A DNA stretch of 32,964 bases from Spirochaetia bacterium (GTDB lineage: Bacteria; Spirochaetota; Spirochaetia; Treponematales; Treponemataceae). The stretch's first letter is position 1. Every line of letters starts with the position of its first letter. The DNA lies in assembly GCA_022773305.1 (NCBI GenBank), contig JALFAW010000099.1, positions 1 to 32,964 of the forward strand, read 5' to 3'. Position numbers and translations under genes: made by a program. Shown here one piece after another: positions 7,442-16,553 of this stretch. The notes below the pieces were generated by a model that was not told the origin of the DNA, did no database searches, and saw nothing but the letters and a program-made list of their open reading frames with translations.

Positions 7442-8090
7442 TCATATTTTTACAAAAAGAAATTCATTCTGAGAACCTTTTAAAGTGAATGTGTAGGTTG
7501 TGTAAACGTTTTCGATTTCCTTGATTGTTCCATAGCAGACATATTCAACGCCGACAATATTACCGATATTTACCGACTGCTTTCGTTTACAAGCCCAGAG
7601 GAGTGAAGTTTTTGCTCGTTAAGGATTTTTTCAAGATTGTCACGTTCAATTATTTTAACTTTACCCATATAAAAAACAGACTCTGTAAAGGCATCGGTGA
7701 CGTATTTTTCAACTGAAGAATTTTGATTATCTGTCGAAAAATCCAGGAACGCATAAGATGCTTTTTCGCCTTTTTTAGTTTCCTGCAGAAGTTTTTAGGC
7801 AAGACCGTCAAACTGTTTTACAAAATCCGAAGAATTTGTTGAATCAGATGAATTTGTAGAACCACTTTCATCTGTAATCTGACCAAATAACTTTCCAAAT
7901 ATTTTCCAGTCAAAAATGAAACTTAGAATTCTTGTAGTACCATCCATAATAAATGAAGCACTTAAATTATTATCTACTTCAAAAGCAAAAAAAAGCTCCT
8001 CCTGAAAAACCTGTCGAAACAATATTTTCGCCGTAACGAGATTTTAAAGTCTGAATACTAAAGTTTTTTCATTCCAAAGTTTATCCAGAA
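7442..8090 (-). pseudogene. Decayed CsgG/LpoB-like gene
   Basis: Read on the minus strand, pieces of one protein appear in successive frames. RYGENIVSTGFSGG runs into AFEVDNNLSASFIMDG after a frameshift at an A/T homopolymer near 7990. FDGLA is followed by an in-frame TAA (near 7797) and then KLLQETKKGEKASYAFLDFS, so that change is a nonsense mutation. KVKIIERDNLEKILNEQ and SSGLVNESS continue to a second frameshift near 7572. NIGNIVGVEYVCYGTIKEIE then runs to a TGA at 7442-7444. The motifs VIERDxLEKILxEQ, SGLVxESS and GxxxGVEYxxYGTI are those of the CsgG/FlgO/LpoB-type envelope lipoprotein fold. The N-terminus and signal peptide are missing. At least three lesions make it a pseudogene. Confidence 0.7.
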
Positions 8091-8098
8091 ACTCTAAG

Positions 8099-8208
8099 TT
8101 AACTCAAATGGCGCTATTTTAGCCATTTGAGTTAAACTTCCTTAAAATCATAAACTTGAAGAAAGTTTCAACTTTCGAAAGTTTATGATTCGTTCGCGCC
8201 AAGCGAAC
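8099..8208. repeat. Cluster of three perfect hairpins
   Basis: First, TTAACTCAAATGGC pairs with GCCATTTGAGTTAA (14 bp), with a minus-strand apex GCTAAAATAGCGC identical to that of the leader hairpins at 21905 and 25140. Second, AATCATAAACTT (8146-8157) pairs with AAGTTTATGATT (8179-8190) and encloses an inner hairpin GAAAGTT-TC-AACTTTC. Third, GTTCGC-GCCAA-GCGAAC (8192-8208). The cluster separates GH115 from the pseudogene. No T-run is present, so a plain terminator is unlikely. Confidence 0.75.
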
Positions 8209-8231
8209 AGGCTAGCAATTTCAATCAATTT

Positions 8232-11153
8232 TTATTTTATTCTAAAACTTTCTGGTGCACCTAAATATGATTTTGACATTTCTTTTCCTGCATCATAAAT
8301 CACAATTTTTTCCAAAACAACATTGGGAGTTACAGGATAAACCCTTAAAGTGTTCATTCCATCACAACAATCAGCTGCAATCGTACAGATTCTGATGTTA
8401 TTTGTTATGTCATTTCCCCATTCATACTGATTGTCGCCAACCGTAAAACCTTTTTTTGCAGCAACAACTGACACTTTTTTGCCATTTATTTCAGCAATAA
8501 ATTCAACACCACAAGATTTATAAGCTGGATTCGAAGGATTTATATAAAAATCAAACACTTTTGTGCCAGATGATTTTGGTACAAATTTATATTCCACGTA
8601 AGGAGCTTTTTTTCCTTTATCATAAGAATTAATTAACGGATAAGCTTTTACCGCACCCAAAGTTTTACCATAACCTTCGAGTACTTCAAAATGCCCATTC
8701 AAAACTCCAGATTTTTCTTCTTCCAAAGATGAAGTTTTTACAAAATGTTCAGCTTCAATACTGATATAATCTTCTGTTTGTACAAATGTTCCCACAGGAT
8801 AGTCAAGTTCTACGACAGCAGCATCAATTTCCACAAAAACTTTAATTCCAGCTCCGTGTCCATCTTTTGCTTCAAAAATCAAAGAATCTTTTTTGTTTGA
8901 TGAATTTGCAAGTTTTTCACGATTAATTGTCACAACTATCTGTTGAATTTGCGAAACACCTGGTTCTCCCCAGCATGCCTCGTGTTTTTCAACTTTTGCA
9001 CTCAAAAATAACTGTTCAGGATTTTTTTCATTTGCAAAACTGATTTTATATGATGGAAATTCTTTTCCACAATTTGCAACATTTAATCTAAACTCAGAAA
9101 CTTCAGGATTTTTAAATCCATCATACTTAAATACTCTGTTTGTCCAATCCTGACCGCTTGTAGTTTTATCACTGCCATCTATCCAGAACAAACATCTGCC
9201 TTTTCGAGTTGGCTCAACATAAGTATATGTAGGATAATGATTTTCGGCTTCGCACCAGTTTTTAAATCCAAAATGCTCAGACCAGCCGGATGCAAAGAAT
9301 TTTCCACCGTCAACAACATCACATTCATCCACAAGTTTTTGATCGTATTCGTAACATTCTTTTACTTTCTGTGCATACCAGTTTGCCGCCAAAGCTCCAT
9401 TTTTTGCAAACCAAACATTCTTTCCACTATAAAGCTGCATTCTCAAAACATTCAGCACGCCGCAGGCAGGAAGATAAACTTCAAGAAAATAACCAGGCAA
9501 TAAATTTTCTGGCATTCTTGCTTTTAATTTTTCCGCTTTTTCGATAATGCTATTTGCTTTTTCCAGTAAAATATCACTTTCATTAAAATTCACAGGAGCA
9601 TAAGTGTCATTTTGAATACATTCGGTTCGTCTCATATTCGCAATCTTTGTAAAATCATTCAAAATTTCACAAATTTCTTTTTTATCACCTGCTTCCAGTC
9701 CACCAAAATTCTTGTTTACCCAAGCTGATGTATAATCAAAAGTATTTTGAACACTTGTTTTTTCATAATTGTAAGCCAAATCAAGAAAATAAGCGAGCGG
9801 AAATTCGTTTGTCATAATATCACCAACATTTACAATCCACAAATCACGAATTCCAAACTCATAAGCTGCACACATCTGTTCTTTCACTTTTGGCAGATAA
9901 CTTGTATTAAACCATTCATAACTAAAAGGCCAGCCGTGATAATCAAAATGATAATACATTCCATATCCGCCTTTATGATTCCTCATTTTTTCAGTCGGAA
10001 CAGTACGTAGATTTCCATGATTATCATCACAAAGCATAAGAGTTACACCTTCTAACTCTGGACTATCCATAAGACCTGGCGTAGTTTCATCACCATAAAA
10101 ATAAGGTTCAACTTCCTTGTACAAAGCAAGCATTCTTGGAACATTATCAAGATTTTCATCAACATTTTCTTTGATAAGGCGATTTTGAGTCTTCAAAACA
10201 TCACGGAGTAAATCAATATTATCTTTCAAAGTTGCATTCTGCATAATTGCAGTATCGGCCTCACCTCGCATTCCCACAGTAATGACGTTTTCAAACTTTC
10301 CATTACGTTTCAAACCATCTTCCCAGAATTTTGTGATTCCCTTTTCATTTGAACGGAAATTCCATGCATCACCATAAACAGAATCAGGACCACGAAGATA
10401 TTTATATTCTTCACCGGCACGACAACATGGTTCATGATGACTTGCTCCCATAATAACGCCAAGTTCATCAGCAAGTTCAGCATTCGCAAGACCAGGTCCA
10501 TCATCACTAAAGCGGGATGCCCACATTGCAGGCCACAAATAGTTCCCTTTCATACGCAGTAAAAGTTCAAACACATGTTCATACATCTGTGCATTTACGC
10601 CGCCAAAATTATGTCCGCTCCAGTTTCCAAAAGCCGGCCACTCGTCATTAATAAAAAATCCACGAAAACGCACACTCGGTTCATTCGCATAAAAATCAAT
10701 TTCAGGAATTTCCACACAATCTTTATGCTCAGGAAGCAAATCTGCCCAATCTACTAGCGGAGAAACTCCCATCAATTCAGAAAGATGAAAAAGACCATAA
10801 ATTGTTCCACGCTTGTCCGAACCAATTATAATGATACTATCGCAAGAAACTGCAAAAACATAACATTCACGCTTACCGCGAATTCTTTCCAATTCAAGAT
10901 TGTTTTCTTTCGCAATTTTTTCAATTTTTTCAAGATTTTTTCCTGCAGGATTTGAAATCGTAGCAAAAAAAACTTTTGATTTTAGCACTTCACTGGAAAT
11001 ATTGTCAGTTTCTTCAAGACAAGGCTTTTTTCCAGTAACTCGTTCCACATCAAGACAAACTTTTTGTGCAATTTTTTTTACTCCAGAAAATTCATCATCA
11101 AAACAGCAAAACCCCACAGATGATTTTCCATTAATTTCTTCTATTTTAAACAT
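8232..11153 (-). CDS. GH115 xylan alpha-1,2-glucuronidase
   Basis: The product is about 973 residues long. The N-terminal alpha/beta domain (about 1-150) and the (beta/alpha)8 catalytic domain carry family-115 signatures: RGFFINDEWPAFGNW, MYEHVFELLLRMKGNYLWPAMW, GVIMGASHHEPCCRA, ITVGMRGEADTAI, LMLCDDNHGNLR and YYHFDYHGWPFSYEW. A helical region and a C-terminal beta-sandwich region follow. GH115 enzymes remove (4-O-methyl)glucuronic acid from xylan or xylo-oligosaccharides. No signal peptide is visible, so it should act in the cytoplasm on imported oligosaccharides. The track begins at the first of two ATGs; GTGAGGAA fits the second ATG (11153) better. It lies downstream of the GH8 gene on the same strand, with a repeat in between. 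Confidence 0.9.
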   Translation of the reverse strand: MFKIEEINGKSSVGFCCFDDEFSGVKKIAQKVCLDVERVTGKKPCLEETDNISSEVLKSKVFFATISNPAGKNLEKIEKIAKENNLELERIRGKRECYVFAVSCDSIIIIGSDKRGTIYGLFHLSELMGVSPLVDWADLLPEHKDCVEIPEIDFYANEPSVRFRGFFINDEWPAFGNWSGHNFGGVNAQMYEHVFELLLRMKGNYLWPAMWASRFSDDGPGLANAELADELGVIMGASHHEPCCRAGEEYKYLRGPDSVYGDAWNFRSNEKGITKFWEDGLKRNGKFENVITVGMRGEADTAIMQNATLKDNIDLLRDVLKTQNRLIKENVDENLDNVPRMLALYKEVEPYFYGDETTPGLMDSPELEGVTLMLCDDNHGNLRTVPTEKMRNHKGGYGMYYHFDYHGWPFSYEWFNTSYLPKVKEQMCAAYEFGIRDLWIVNVGDIMTNEFPLAYFLDLAYNYEKTSVQNTFDYTSAWVNKNFGGLEAGDKKEICEILNDFTKIANMRRTECIQNDTYAPVNFNESDILLEKANSIIEKAEKLKARMPENLLPGYFLEVYLPACGVLNVLRMQLYSGKNVWFAKNGALAANWYAQKVKECYEYDQKLVDECDVVDGGKFFASGWSEHFGFKNWCEAENHYPTYTYVEPTRKGRCLFWIDGSDKTTSGQDWTNRVFKYDGFKNPEVSEFRLNVANCGKEFPSYKISFANEKNPEQLFLSAKVEKHEACWGEPGVSQIQQIVVTINREKLANSSNKKDSLIFEAKDGHGAGIKVFVEIDAAVVELDYPVGTFVQTEDYISIEAEHFVKTSSLEEEKSGVLNGHFEVLEGYGKTLGAVKAYPLINSYDKGKKAPYVEYKFVPKSSGTKVFDFYINPSNPAYKSCGVEFIAEINGKKVSVVAAKKGFTVGDNQYEWGNDITNNIRICTIAADCCDGMNTLRVYPVTPNVVLEKIVIYDAGKEMSKSYLGAPESFRIK

Positions 11154-11179
11154 CATTTCCTCACTTATTTTTTTTATTC

Positions 11180-11294
11180 GGGTGGCTTTTTGCTTCGCAA
11201 AAAACAGGCTATTCGCCCTTCGCTAACGCTCATCCGCTTCCCTCGCTTCGCTCAGTCCAGTGGACTGCTTCGCAGGGGCTACTATCCTTGCCAC
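11180..11294 (+). repeat. Dispersed GC-richer repeat, copy 3
   Basis: It starts GGGTGGCTTTTTGCTTCGC and ends CTATCCTTGCCAC. The interior differs from copies 1 and 4 and contains CAGTCCAGTGGACTG, an inverted repeat. It occupies the 188-base space between the co-directional GH8 and GH115 genes, so it is probably transcribed within their mRNA. Confidence 0.75.
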
Positions 11295-11344
11295 AGTTTA
11301 AACTTTCTGCCACAGTTTACCCATATCCCCACATCTTACAGCAA

Positions 11345-12442
11345 CTAGTAACTCTGATATTTTCCACTCAATGCTAAAATAGCAAAAAAGTAAAGACAAT
11401 TGTCATAATAACGACGACGACCAACACGCATTGGAGTATCCCATAAACGTTTCACAGCTGCTTTTGCTTTTTCCACAGCAACACTGTCATTCTCATCAAC
11501 TGCAATTGCAGCTTCAGCAACAGTTGCAATCAATCCGATAGGGTGCCGCGCATTTTTCTTTAATTCACGACCGTCAATCATATAATCTTTGAGTTCTTCA
11601 GGCTTTTTACCATCAAAAAAATTTATAATATTTGCAGCTATTTTTGAAAGTTCAGGCGTTTTTCCACACCACAAAGCATCCAATCCGATATTTGCAGCCA
11701 CACGATAAGAATCACTGAAGAAAGTTCCGTGCATTTTTTTCTCCAGTGGCTCTCCTTCATCAGTTGCATATTCAGCAGCAAGCCCAGTTTCAGGATGACA
11801 TGCCTTTACAAGATATTTTCTGCTTGCTTCAGCAGCCGAAAGCCAGAATTCTTTATCACAAGGATCAGCATATTTTGCAAAAAGTTCATAAAAATGAGGA
11901 AGATGATAAGACGGGTCTGTAAAAGGACAATTACACACAAATCTGATATGATGATATTTTTCATCCCACATTTTGCAAGGACCGTGAATTGCAGTTCTCA
12001 AAATTGCACGAGCTTCCTCAGTGTAATTAAAAATGCCTTCGCCGTTTCCCCAGCGATTCGCAGCAAAAAACAAAGCCATTGCAAAATACTCTTCACCATC
12101 TGGAGCAGGTCCATCTGCATTCTTTTTTCCATTTGTTTGATTTGACCAGCAGAAAAAACCTTTATTTGGACCATCTTCAAGATACATATTCACTCTAGCC
12201 CACTTCCAGATTCTATCAAAGATGTCTTTTCTGTTCATCTGCAAAGCCATCATCATACCATAAGACATACCTTCAGTACGAGCGTCATCGTTTCCAGTAT
12301 CTTCCATGTAACCAGTATTATCAGGAGCATCAAAATAAAAATGATTAGGATTTTTTGGATCAAAAATCTCATTCCAGCAGTCAATAACTTTGTTTTCAAT
12401 GTCAAATTTCGAGTAACCATACTCTTCAAATAAATTTCTCAT
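11345..12442 (-). CDS. GH8 reducing-end-xylose-releasing exo-oligoxylanase
   Basis: The 365-residue protein belongs to glycoside hydrolase family 8. NDDARTEGMSYGMMMALQ carries the expected catalytic acid (Glu57), and FFSDSYRVAANIG carries the region of the catalytic base. The sequence pattern (TGNDDARTEGMSYGMM, near-full coverage without signal peptide, about 365-390 residues) matches Rex-type enzymes, which cut the xylose at the reducing end from xylo-oligosaccharides inside the cell. AAAGGTAG precedes the ATG by eight bases. It is the first gene of a pair with GH115, which together would trim glucuronoxylan oligomers. An endo-glucanase specificity is the less likely alternative. Confidence 0.85.
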   Translation of the reverse strand: MRNLFEEYGYSKFDIENKVIDCWNEIFDPKNPNHFYFDAPDNTGYMEDTGNDDARTEGMSYGMMMALQMNRKDIFDRIWKWARVNMYLEDGPNKGFFCWSNQTNGKKNADGPAPDGEEYFAMALFFAANRWGNGEGIFNYTEEARAILRTAIHGPCKMWDEKYHHIRFVCNCPFTDPSYHLPHFYELFAKYADPCDKEFWLSAAEASRKYLVKACHPETGLAAEYATDEGEPLEKKMHGTFFSDSYRVAANIGLDALWCGKTPELSKIAANIINFFDGKKPEELKDYMIDGRELKKNARHPIGLIATVAEAAIAVDENDSVAVEKAKAAVKRLWDTPMRVGRRRYYDNCLYFFAILALSGKYQSY

Positions 12443-12579
12443 AAAAAAATACTACCTTTAATTATTTTTCAAGTCTATAAAAGATTTTACCTAATTTGAA
12501 AACCAAACTCAATCTAAAAATCAGACTTTCCTTTCACTATTATTTTAAATAGAAAATGAAACAACAAAACCGTATAAAT

Positions 12580-12615
12580 AAAAAAAACGCCCTAAACAAA
12601 AAAGTTCAGAGCGTT
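12580..12615 (-). terminator. Terminator of the phosphofructokinase gene
   Basis: On the minus strand AACGCTCTGAAC pairs with GTTTAGGGCGTT (two mismatches) and is followed by eight T's. It lies 14 bases after the stop codon. Confidence 0.75.
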
Positions 12616-12628
12616 GATTTATTAATTT

Positions 12629-14035
12629 TTATTTTGATTTCTTTTGTTCACTCGGCTTGGATTTTGCACCAGCTACAGCAGCAGCCATTTTTGCCTGAGC
12701 TTTTTCCATATCATTAACCATAAGAACAGGCTGACCTGTGGCATCCAAAGCATCTCTCCACAAAGAACCTTCAGGATCAACTGCATTTCTGTGAGCAGTT
12801 ACTGCTTTTATCGGTAAATGCACAAATTTATCATGAACAAGACCGATTACACATTTTGTTTTACCTGCCATCGCAGCATGTACAGCATTATTTCCAAGAC
12901 GTTCACAATAAATTGAATCGCTGGCAGTCGTAACAGAAGCTCTAACCTGATAAGAAGGGTCGATATATTTCAAGTTGATTTCTATATTCTTTGCTTTGAA
13001 ATATTTTTCAATTTCATTTTTCAAAAAAATTCCGATATCAGCAAGTTTTTTGTTTCCAGAAGCATCAGTTGCATTTGTAGTAACAAGTAAATCCTGCCCC
13101 GCACCTTCAGAAACAACAATTACTGCATGACCACGTTTTGCAAGACGACGTTCCAGACAAGCCAAAAATCCGTGTTCACCTTCCATTTCAAAAGGAACTT
13201 CTGGAATCAAACAGAAATTTGTTTCATGACTTGCCAAAGCAGCAGCAGTTGCAATAAATCCTGCCTCACGTCCCATAAGTTTTACAAGACCAATTCCGTT
13301 TATCTGACTCGCAGCTTCCATATGAACGGCAGCAACAGCTTCTTTTGCACGCTGAACAGCAGTTTCGAAACCAAACGAACGGTCAATAAACATCAAATCA
13401 TTATCAACGGTTTTTGGAACACCAACAACGGCACATTTTAAGCCACGTTTTTCCACTTCGCATGCAATATCATAAGAACCACGCTGAGTTCCATCACCAC
13501 CAATAATAAAAAGCATATTGATTCCATCGCGTTCAAGACAATCAACAATTTCAGAAACTCTTTGACCGCCACCACGACTAGTTCCAAGATAAGTTCCACC
13601 AATCTTATGAATTTCATCAATCAAATAACGATCAAGTTCTATCGGTGCATAACCAGATTCTGCAAAAAATCCATGAAAACCAAACTGATATCCTTTTACA
13701 GTTTTTACACCATAACGAGTATTCAAACAGCGCACAATTGCACGGATAACATCATTCAAACCAGGACACAAACCACCACAAGTACAAATACCTGCTTTTG
13801 CATGAGTTGGATCAAAATAAATATTTTGACGTGGACCTGCTTTTTCAATCAAATTTGAAGAATCAAGAACAACAGGTTTTGTTTTATCATAAACATTCAC
13901 ATTAGAAATCACATAAGAATCATCACTAACATAATTTGCAGTATAGTCCCCATGTTCAGTTGACAGTTTAATTGGAGAAGGAATAGTACAAGGTCCCAAA
14001 CTATCTATAGAAAAATCAAATTTTTCTTCAGCCAT
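12629..14035 (-). CDS. 6-phosphofructokinase, probably ATP-dependent
   Basis: The 468-residue phosphofructokinase converts fructose-6-phosphate to fructose-1,6-bisphosphate in glycolysis. Visible motifs are [47 protein letters not shown] and [11 protein letters not shown]. Gly in GGDG (Asp in PPi-dependent enzymes) favours ATP as phosphoryl donor. The Lys in PKTVDND and the 90-residue N-terminal extension are typical of the plant/trypanosome-like group found in spirochaetes. The track starts at a TTG four codons upstream; the ATG at 14035 with GAGGTG before it is preferred. A terminator follows. It is not tightly coupled to murD. Confidence 0.88.
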   Translation of the reverse strand: MAEEKFDFSIDSLGPCTIPSPIKLSTEHGDYTANYVSDDSYVISNVNVYDKTKPVVLDSSNLIEKAGPRQNIYFDPTHAKAGICTCGGLCPGLNDVIRAIVRCLNTRYGVKTVKGYQFGFHGFFAESGYAPIELDRYLIDEIHKIGGTYLGTSRGGGQRVSEIVDCLERDGINMLFIIGGDGTQRGSYDIACEVEKRGLKCAVVGVPKTVDNDLMFIDRSFGFETAVQRAKEAVAAVHMEAASQINGIGLVKLMGREAGFIATAAALASHETNFCLIPEVPFEMEGEHGFLACLERRLAKRGHAVIVVSEGAGQDLLVTTNATDASGNKKLADIGIFLKNEIEKYFKAKNIEINLKYIDPSYQVRASVTTASDSIYCERLGNNAVHAAMAGKTKCVIGLVHDKFVHLPIKAVTAHRNAVDPEGSLWRDALDATGQPVLMVNDMEKAQAKMAAAVAGAKSKPSEQKKSK

Positions 14036-14147
14036 AACACACCTCAAGTATTAAAAAAATGCACTCTACCCTTTAAAATAACATAAATCACAAAAATCTT
14101 CAATATAATAATTAATTACAAGGAAAACGCATTATAAAAAATCATTC

Positions 14148-15686
14148 TTAAAAAATTTCTTTAACTGCATTCATAAATTGATTTCCCCTGTCAAATTCAT
14201 TTGCAAACATTCCAAAAGAAGTCGCTCCAGGGCTAAACACAATTATTTCTGAATCATTTTCTTCTATTAAGTCTAAATTATCCGCATTATCAATATCTTC
14301 CTGATTTTCAAGATTGGTTTTAAGAACCTGCAAAAGTTCAACAAGACTTCCAAACGGTCCAAAATAATGAACATCAGGCTGATTCAACATTGGAATGATT
14401 TTTTGAGTTGCCGTTCCATCAAGAAAATAAACTTGCTTTACATCAAAAGTAAGTTCTCCACAAAGAGCCTGCACAAGTTTATCAAGGTCGAGTCCTTTAT
14501 CAGTTCCGCCGGTAATCAGAATAACAGGTTTTTCAAAAGCCTGAGTTGCTGCAGCCGCCGCTTCAGGTACAGTAGCACAAGTATCATTATAAAACTTATA
14601 TTCAATTTCCTTTTTCACATTTCCAACCGACTTTGAAATTTCAATATTATTTGAAAATTTCACAGTTTTTTTCCAGCTGTGAAAATATTGCAAACGATGA
14701 TTTATTCCAGGCCAAGTCTGTAAAATTTTAACGATTTTATCTTTCGGAACATTCATAAGCTGCATCACAAGAGCCGCATTTTGTGCATTTGTCTGCATGT
14801 GCTTTCCAGGAACAAGAAGTTTCCCCAAATCATAACGAGGTTTGTCAGCATTGTAACGCAAGACAGTCGCCTTTGACTCACTTGCAAACAAATCACCCCA
14901 GCTTGCAATTCCAGGATGCAAAGCAGAATCAGGGGCTGTCCCCTCTTCATCACCACCTTCATCAAAAATCGAATAATCACCACTATCCTGATCGGCGTAA
15001 ATCAACCGTTTGTCCGCAACATAATCTTCCATATTGCCATACCAGTTCTGATGGTCAGGAACGATTTTCGTAATCAAACTAATATGAGGTTTCAAAACTT
15101 TTCTGCCCCGCAAATCGGCAAGTTGCCACGAAGAAAATTCAATCACCACAGGTGTGTCAGCAGAGACTTCATCAAAAAAAGTTAATGGACTCACAGTGAT
15201 GTTTCCACCCAAAAAAGTTTTGTAGCCAGCCTTCGAAAGCCCATAATAAATCGCACTCACAGTCGACGATTTTCCCTTGCTTCCAGTCACAGCAATAATC
15301 GGGCAATCAGTAAAACGCAGAAAAATACTCAAATCAGTTTCAATCGCCTTTGCTGCCGCAATATAAACATTTCCTTCATATTTAACACCAGGATTTTTGA
15401 TAACACAGTCAGCATTTTCAAAATCTTCAATCCGATGCTCACCAAGTCTGTAAGTCAGTCGCGAAATATCAATCGTCGAATCAGCATGAATTCTGTCAAT
15501 AGTCGGCTGCAACTGTTCCTGAGTTTTCATATCAGTCACAAGCACAAACGCACCTTTTTTCAGGAAAAACTTAACTGCAGCTTCTCCGCCCCCATTCAAT
15601 CCCAATCCCATAACCGTAACGTGTTTTTCTTTGATATCCTCAATCGATTTAAAAGGGCAAACCGGCGAATACGAATGAAATTCCAT
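14148..15686 (-). CDS. murD: UDP-N-acetylmuramoyl-L-alanine--D-glutamate ligase
   Basis: The Mur ligase is 512 residues long, longer than the roughly 440-450 usual for MurD. The N-terminal Rossmann domain (VTVMGLGLNGGG) is followed by the ATP P-loop AVTGSKGKSST, then EFSSWQLADL, KIVPDHQNW and a C-terminal ITGGTDKGLDLDKL. MurD adds D-glutamate to UDP-MurNAc-L-Ala in cytoplasmic peptidoglycan precursor synthesis. Extra length lies in an acidic insert at about residues 240-270 and a second near 470-490. The first insert contains GGGGACAGCCCC, similar to the dispersed GTCTGTCCC repeat. The ATG at 15686 follows GGAG by five bases; the track's GTG lies inside that ribosome site. Confidence 0.88.
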   Translation of the reverse strand: MEFHSYSPVCPFKSIEDIKEKHVTVMGLGLNGGGEAAVKFFLKKGAFVLVTDMKTQEQLQPTIDRIHADSTIDISRLTYRLGEHRIEDFENADCVIKNPGVKYEGNVYIAAAKAIETDLSIFLRFTDCPIIAVTGSKGKSSTVSAIYYGLSKAGYKTFLGGNITVSPLTFFDEVSADTPVVIEFSSWQLADLRGRKVLKPHISLITKIVPDHQNWYGNMEDYVADKRLIYADQDSGDYSIFDEGGDEEGTAPDSALHPGIASWGDLFASESKATVLRYNADKPRYDLGKLLVPGKHMQTNAQNAALVMQLMNVPKDKIVKILQTWPGINHRLQYFHSWKKTVKFSNNIEISKSVGNVKKEIEYKFYNDTCATVPEAAAAATQAFEKPVILITGGTDKGLDLDKLVQALCGELTFDVKQVYFLDGTATQKIIPMLNQPDVHYFGPFGSLVELLQVLKTNLENQEDIDNADNLDLIEENDSEIIVFSPGATSFGMFANEFDRGNQFMNAVKEIF

Positions 15687-15718
15687 ATCAATCTCCACAA
15701 TATTAATTTTTATATTCA

Positions 15719-15827
15719 GGGTGGCTTTTTGCTTCGCAAAAAACAGGCTTTTCAGGGTTCCGCTATCGCTTCATTCCTTCGCTACGCTTCGGAACTGGCT
15801 ACGCCAGCCCTTACAATCCTTGCCACG
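15719..15827 (+). repeat. Dispersed GC-richer repeat, copy 4
   Basis: It starts GGGTGGCTTTTTGCTTCGC and ends CAATCCTTGCCACG. It is nearly identical to copy 1 in the opposite orientation. GTGGC at one end and GCCAC at the other give short inverted ends. It lies between murD and tRNA-Leu. The track ORF MAFCFAKNRLF... is a translation of this repeat. Confidence 0.85.
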
Positions 15828-15855
15828 TTTAAAAAGAAATATTTTGTTCAAAAGC

Positions 15856-15884
15856 AAAAAAAAAGCCCCCTTTCACAAGGAGGC
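15856..15884 (-). terminator. tRNA-Leu terminator
   Basis: On the minus strand GCCTCCTT-GTGA-AAGGGGGC forms an 8-bp stem with one G-U pair, followed by a run of nine T's. It begins three bases after the tRNA. Confidence 0.88.
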
Positions 15885-15887
15885 CAT

Positions 15888-15973
15888 TGCCGGGAACCAG
15901 AATCGAACTGGCACGTCAATTGCTTGACACAGGATTTTAAGTCCTGGGCGTCTACCAATTCCGCCATCCCGGC
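15888..15973 (-). tRNA. tRNA-Leu (anticodon TAA)
   Basis: The 86-base gene begins GCCGGGATGGCGGAATTGG and ends TTCGATTCTGGTTCCCGGCA. Acceptor arms GCCGGGA/TTCCCGGC pair, the anticodon loop reads ACTTAAAATC, and a long variable arm of the class II type is present. CCA is not encoded. A consensus promoter lies immediately upstream and a terminator immediately downstream, so it is a single-gene unit. Confidence 0.96.
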
Positions 15974-15984
15974 AAGTAAAAATT

Positions 15985-16013
15985 ATTATATTACAATAAA
16001 AATATATTTTCAA
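15985..16013 (-). promoter_or_regulatory. tRNA-Leu promoter
   Basis: On the minus strand TTGAAA (16013-16008) and TATAAT (15990-15985) are spaced by 17 bases, ending 11 bases before the mature tRNA. Its -35 overlaps the putative -35 of the divergent gene at 16042. Confidence 0.75.
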
Positions 16014-16035
16014 GTACCTAATAATAATATATAAT
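16007..16035 (+). promoter_or_regulatory. Putative leaderless promoter of the 16042 gene
   Basis: TTTTCA (16007-16012) and a perfect TATAAT (16030-16035) are spaced by 17 bases. The -10 ends six bases before the ATG, and no Shine-Dalgarno is present. The -35 elements of this promoter and the tRNA-Leu promoter overlap on opposite strands. Confidence 0.5.
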
Positions 16036-16041
16036 GCCATT

Positions 16042-16524
16042 ATGATAAAAAATTACCTTATAATATTTTTAATTTCTATGGTTCCTTTAATTGAACTTCG
16101 CGGAGCTATTCCCGTATCACAAGCGATGCAACTACCAATCATTCCATCCTACATCATCTGCATTTTAGGAAATATGATTCCAGTTCCAATTATATATCTG
16201 TTTGCAAGAAAATTTCTAGAATGGGGACAGAATAAAAAAATCATTGGCGGTATTTGCAGATTTTTCTTGGAAAAAGGAACAAAAGCTGGTGATAAACTTC
16301 AATCAAAAGCAGGACGTGGAATTTTTCTGGCACTTTTGCTTTTTGTAGGAATTCCGTTACCAGGAACAGGTGCGTGGACAGGAACTTTAGCAGCAAGTTT
16401 CTTGAATATGAATTTTAAACAAACTGTCATAGCCGTTATGCTAGGTGTTTTACTTGCTGGTCTTATAATGATGGCTGGTTCGCTTGGACTTTTTTCAGCT
16501 ATTTTTGCAGTTTTTGGAAAATAA
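16042..16524 (+). CDS. Small multi-drug export family membrane protein
   Basis: The 160-residue integral membrane protein has about four to five hydrophobic segments. It carries VPLIELRGAIPVSQAM near the N-terminus and VGIPLPGTGAWTGTLAA in the middle, which mark the COG2426/PF06695 small multi-drug export family. The transport role in that family is poorly established, so substrate is not assigned. The ATG coincides with the predicted transcription start. The AEC transporter gene follows after 29 bases with its own TGAGG ribosome site, suggesting co-transcription. Confidence 0.8.
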   Translation: MIKNYLIIFLISMVPLIELRGAIPVSQAMQLPIIPSYIICILGNMIPVPIIYLFARKFLEWGQNKKIIGGICRFFLEKGTKAGDKLQSKAGRGIFLALLLFVGIPLPGTGAWTGTLAASFLNMNFKQTVIAVMLGVLLAGLIMMAGSLGLFSAIFAVFGK

Positions 16525-16553
16525 TTTTTTTCGGTTTTATTTGAGGCATAAAA

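Noticed and set aside
15721-15927. ORF MAFCFAKNRLFRVPLSL, with the similar ORFs at 2917-3111 (minus) and within 10900-11226
   Set aside because: They translate the GC-richer dispersed repeat and have no ribosome site; the similarity between them is DNA repeat similarity, not a gene family.
15435-16034. 199-codon plus-strand ORF
   Set aside because: It runs antisense through murD, the repeat and tRNA-Leu and has no coding character of its own.
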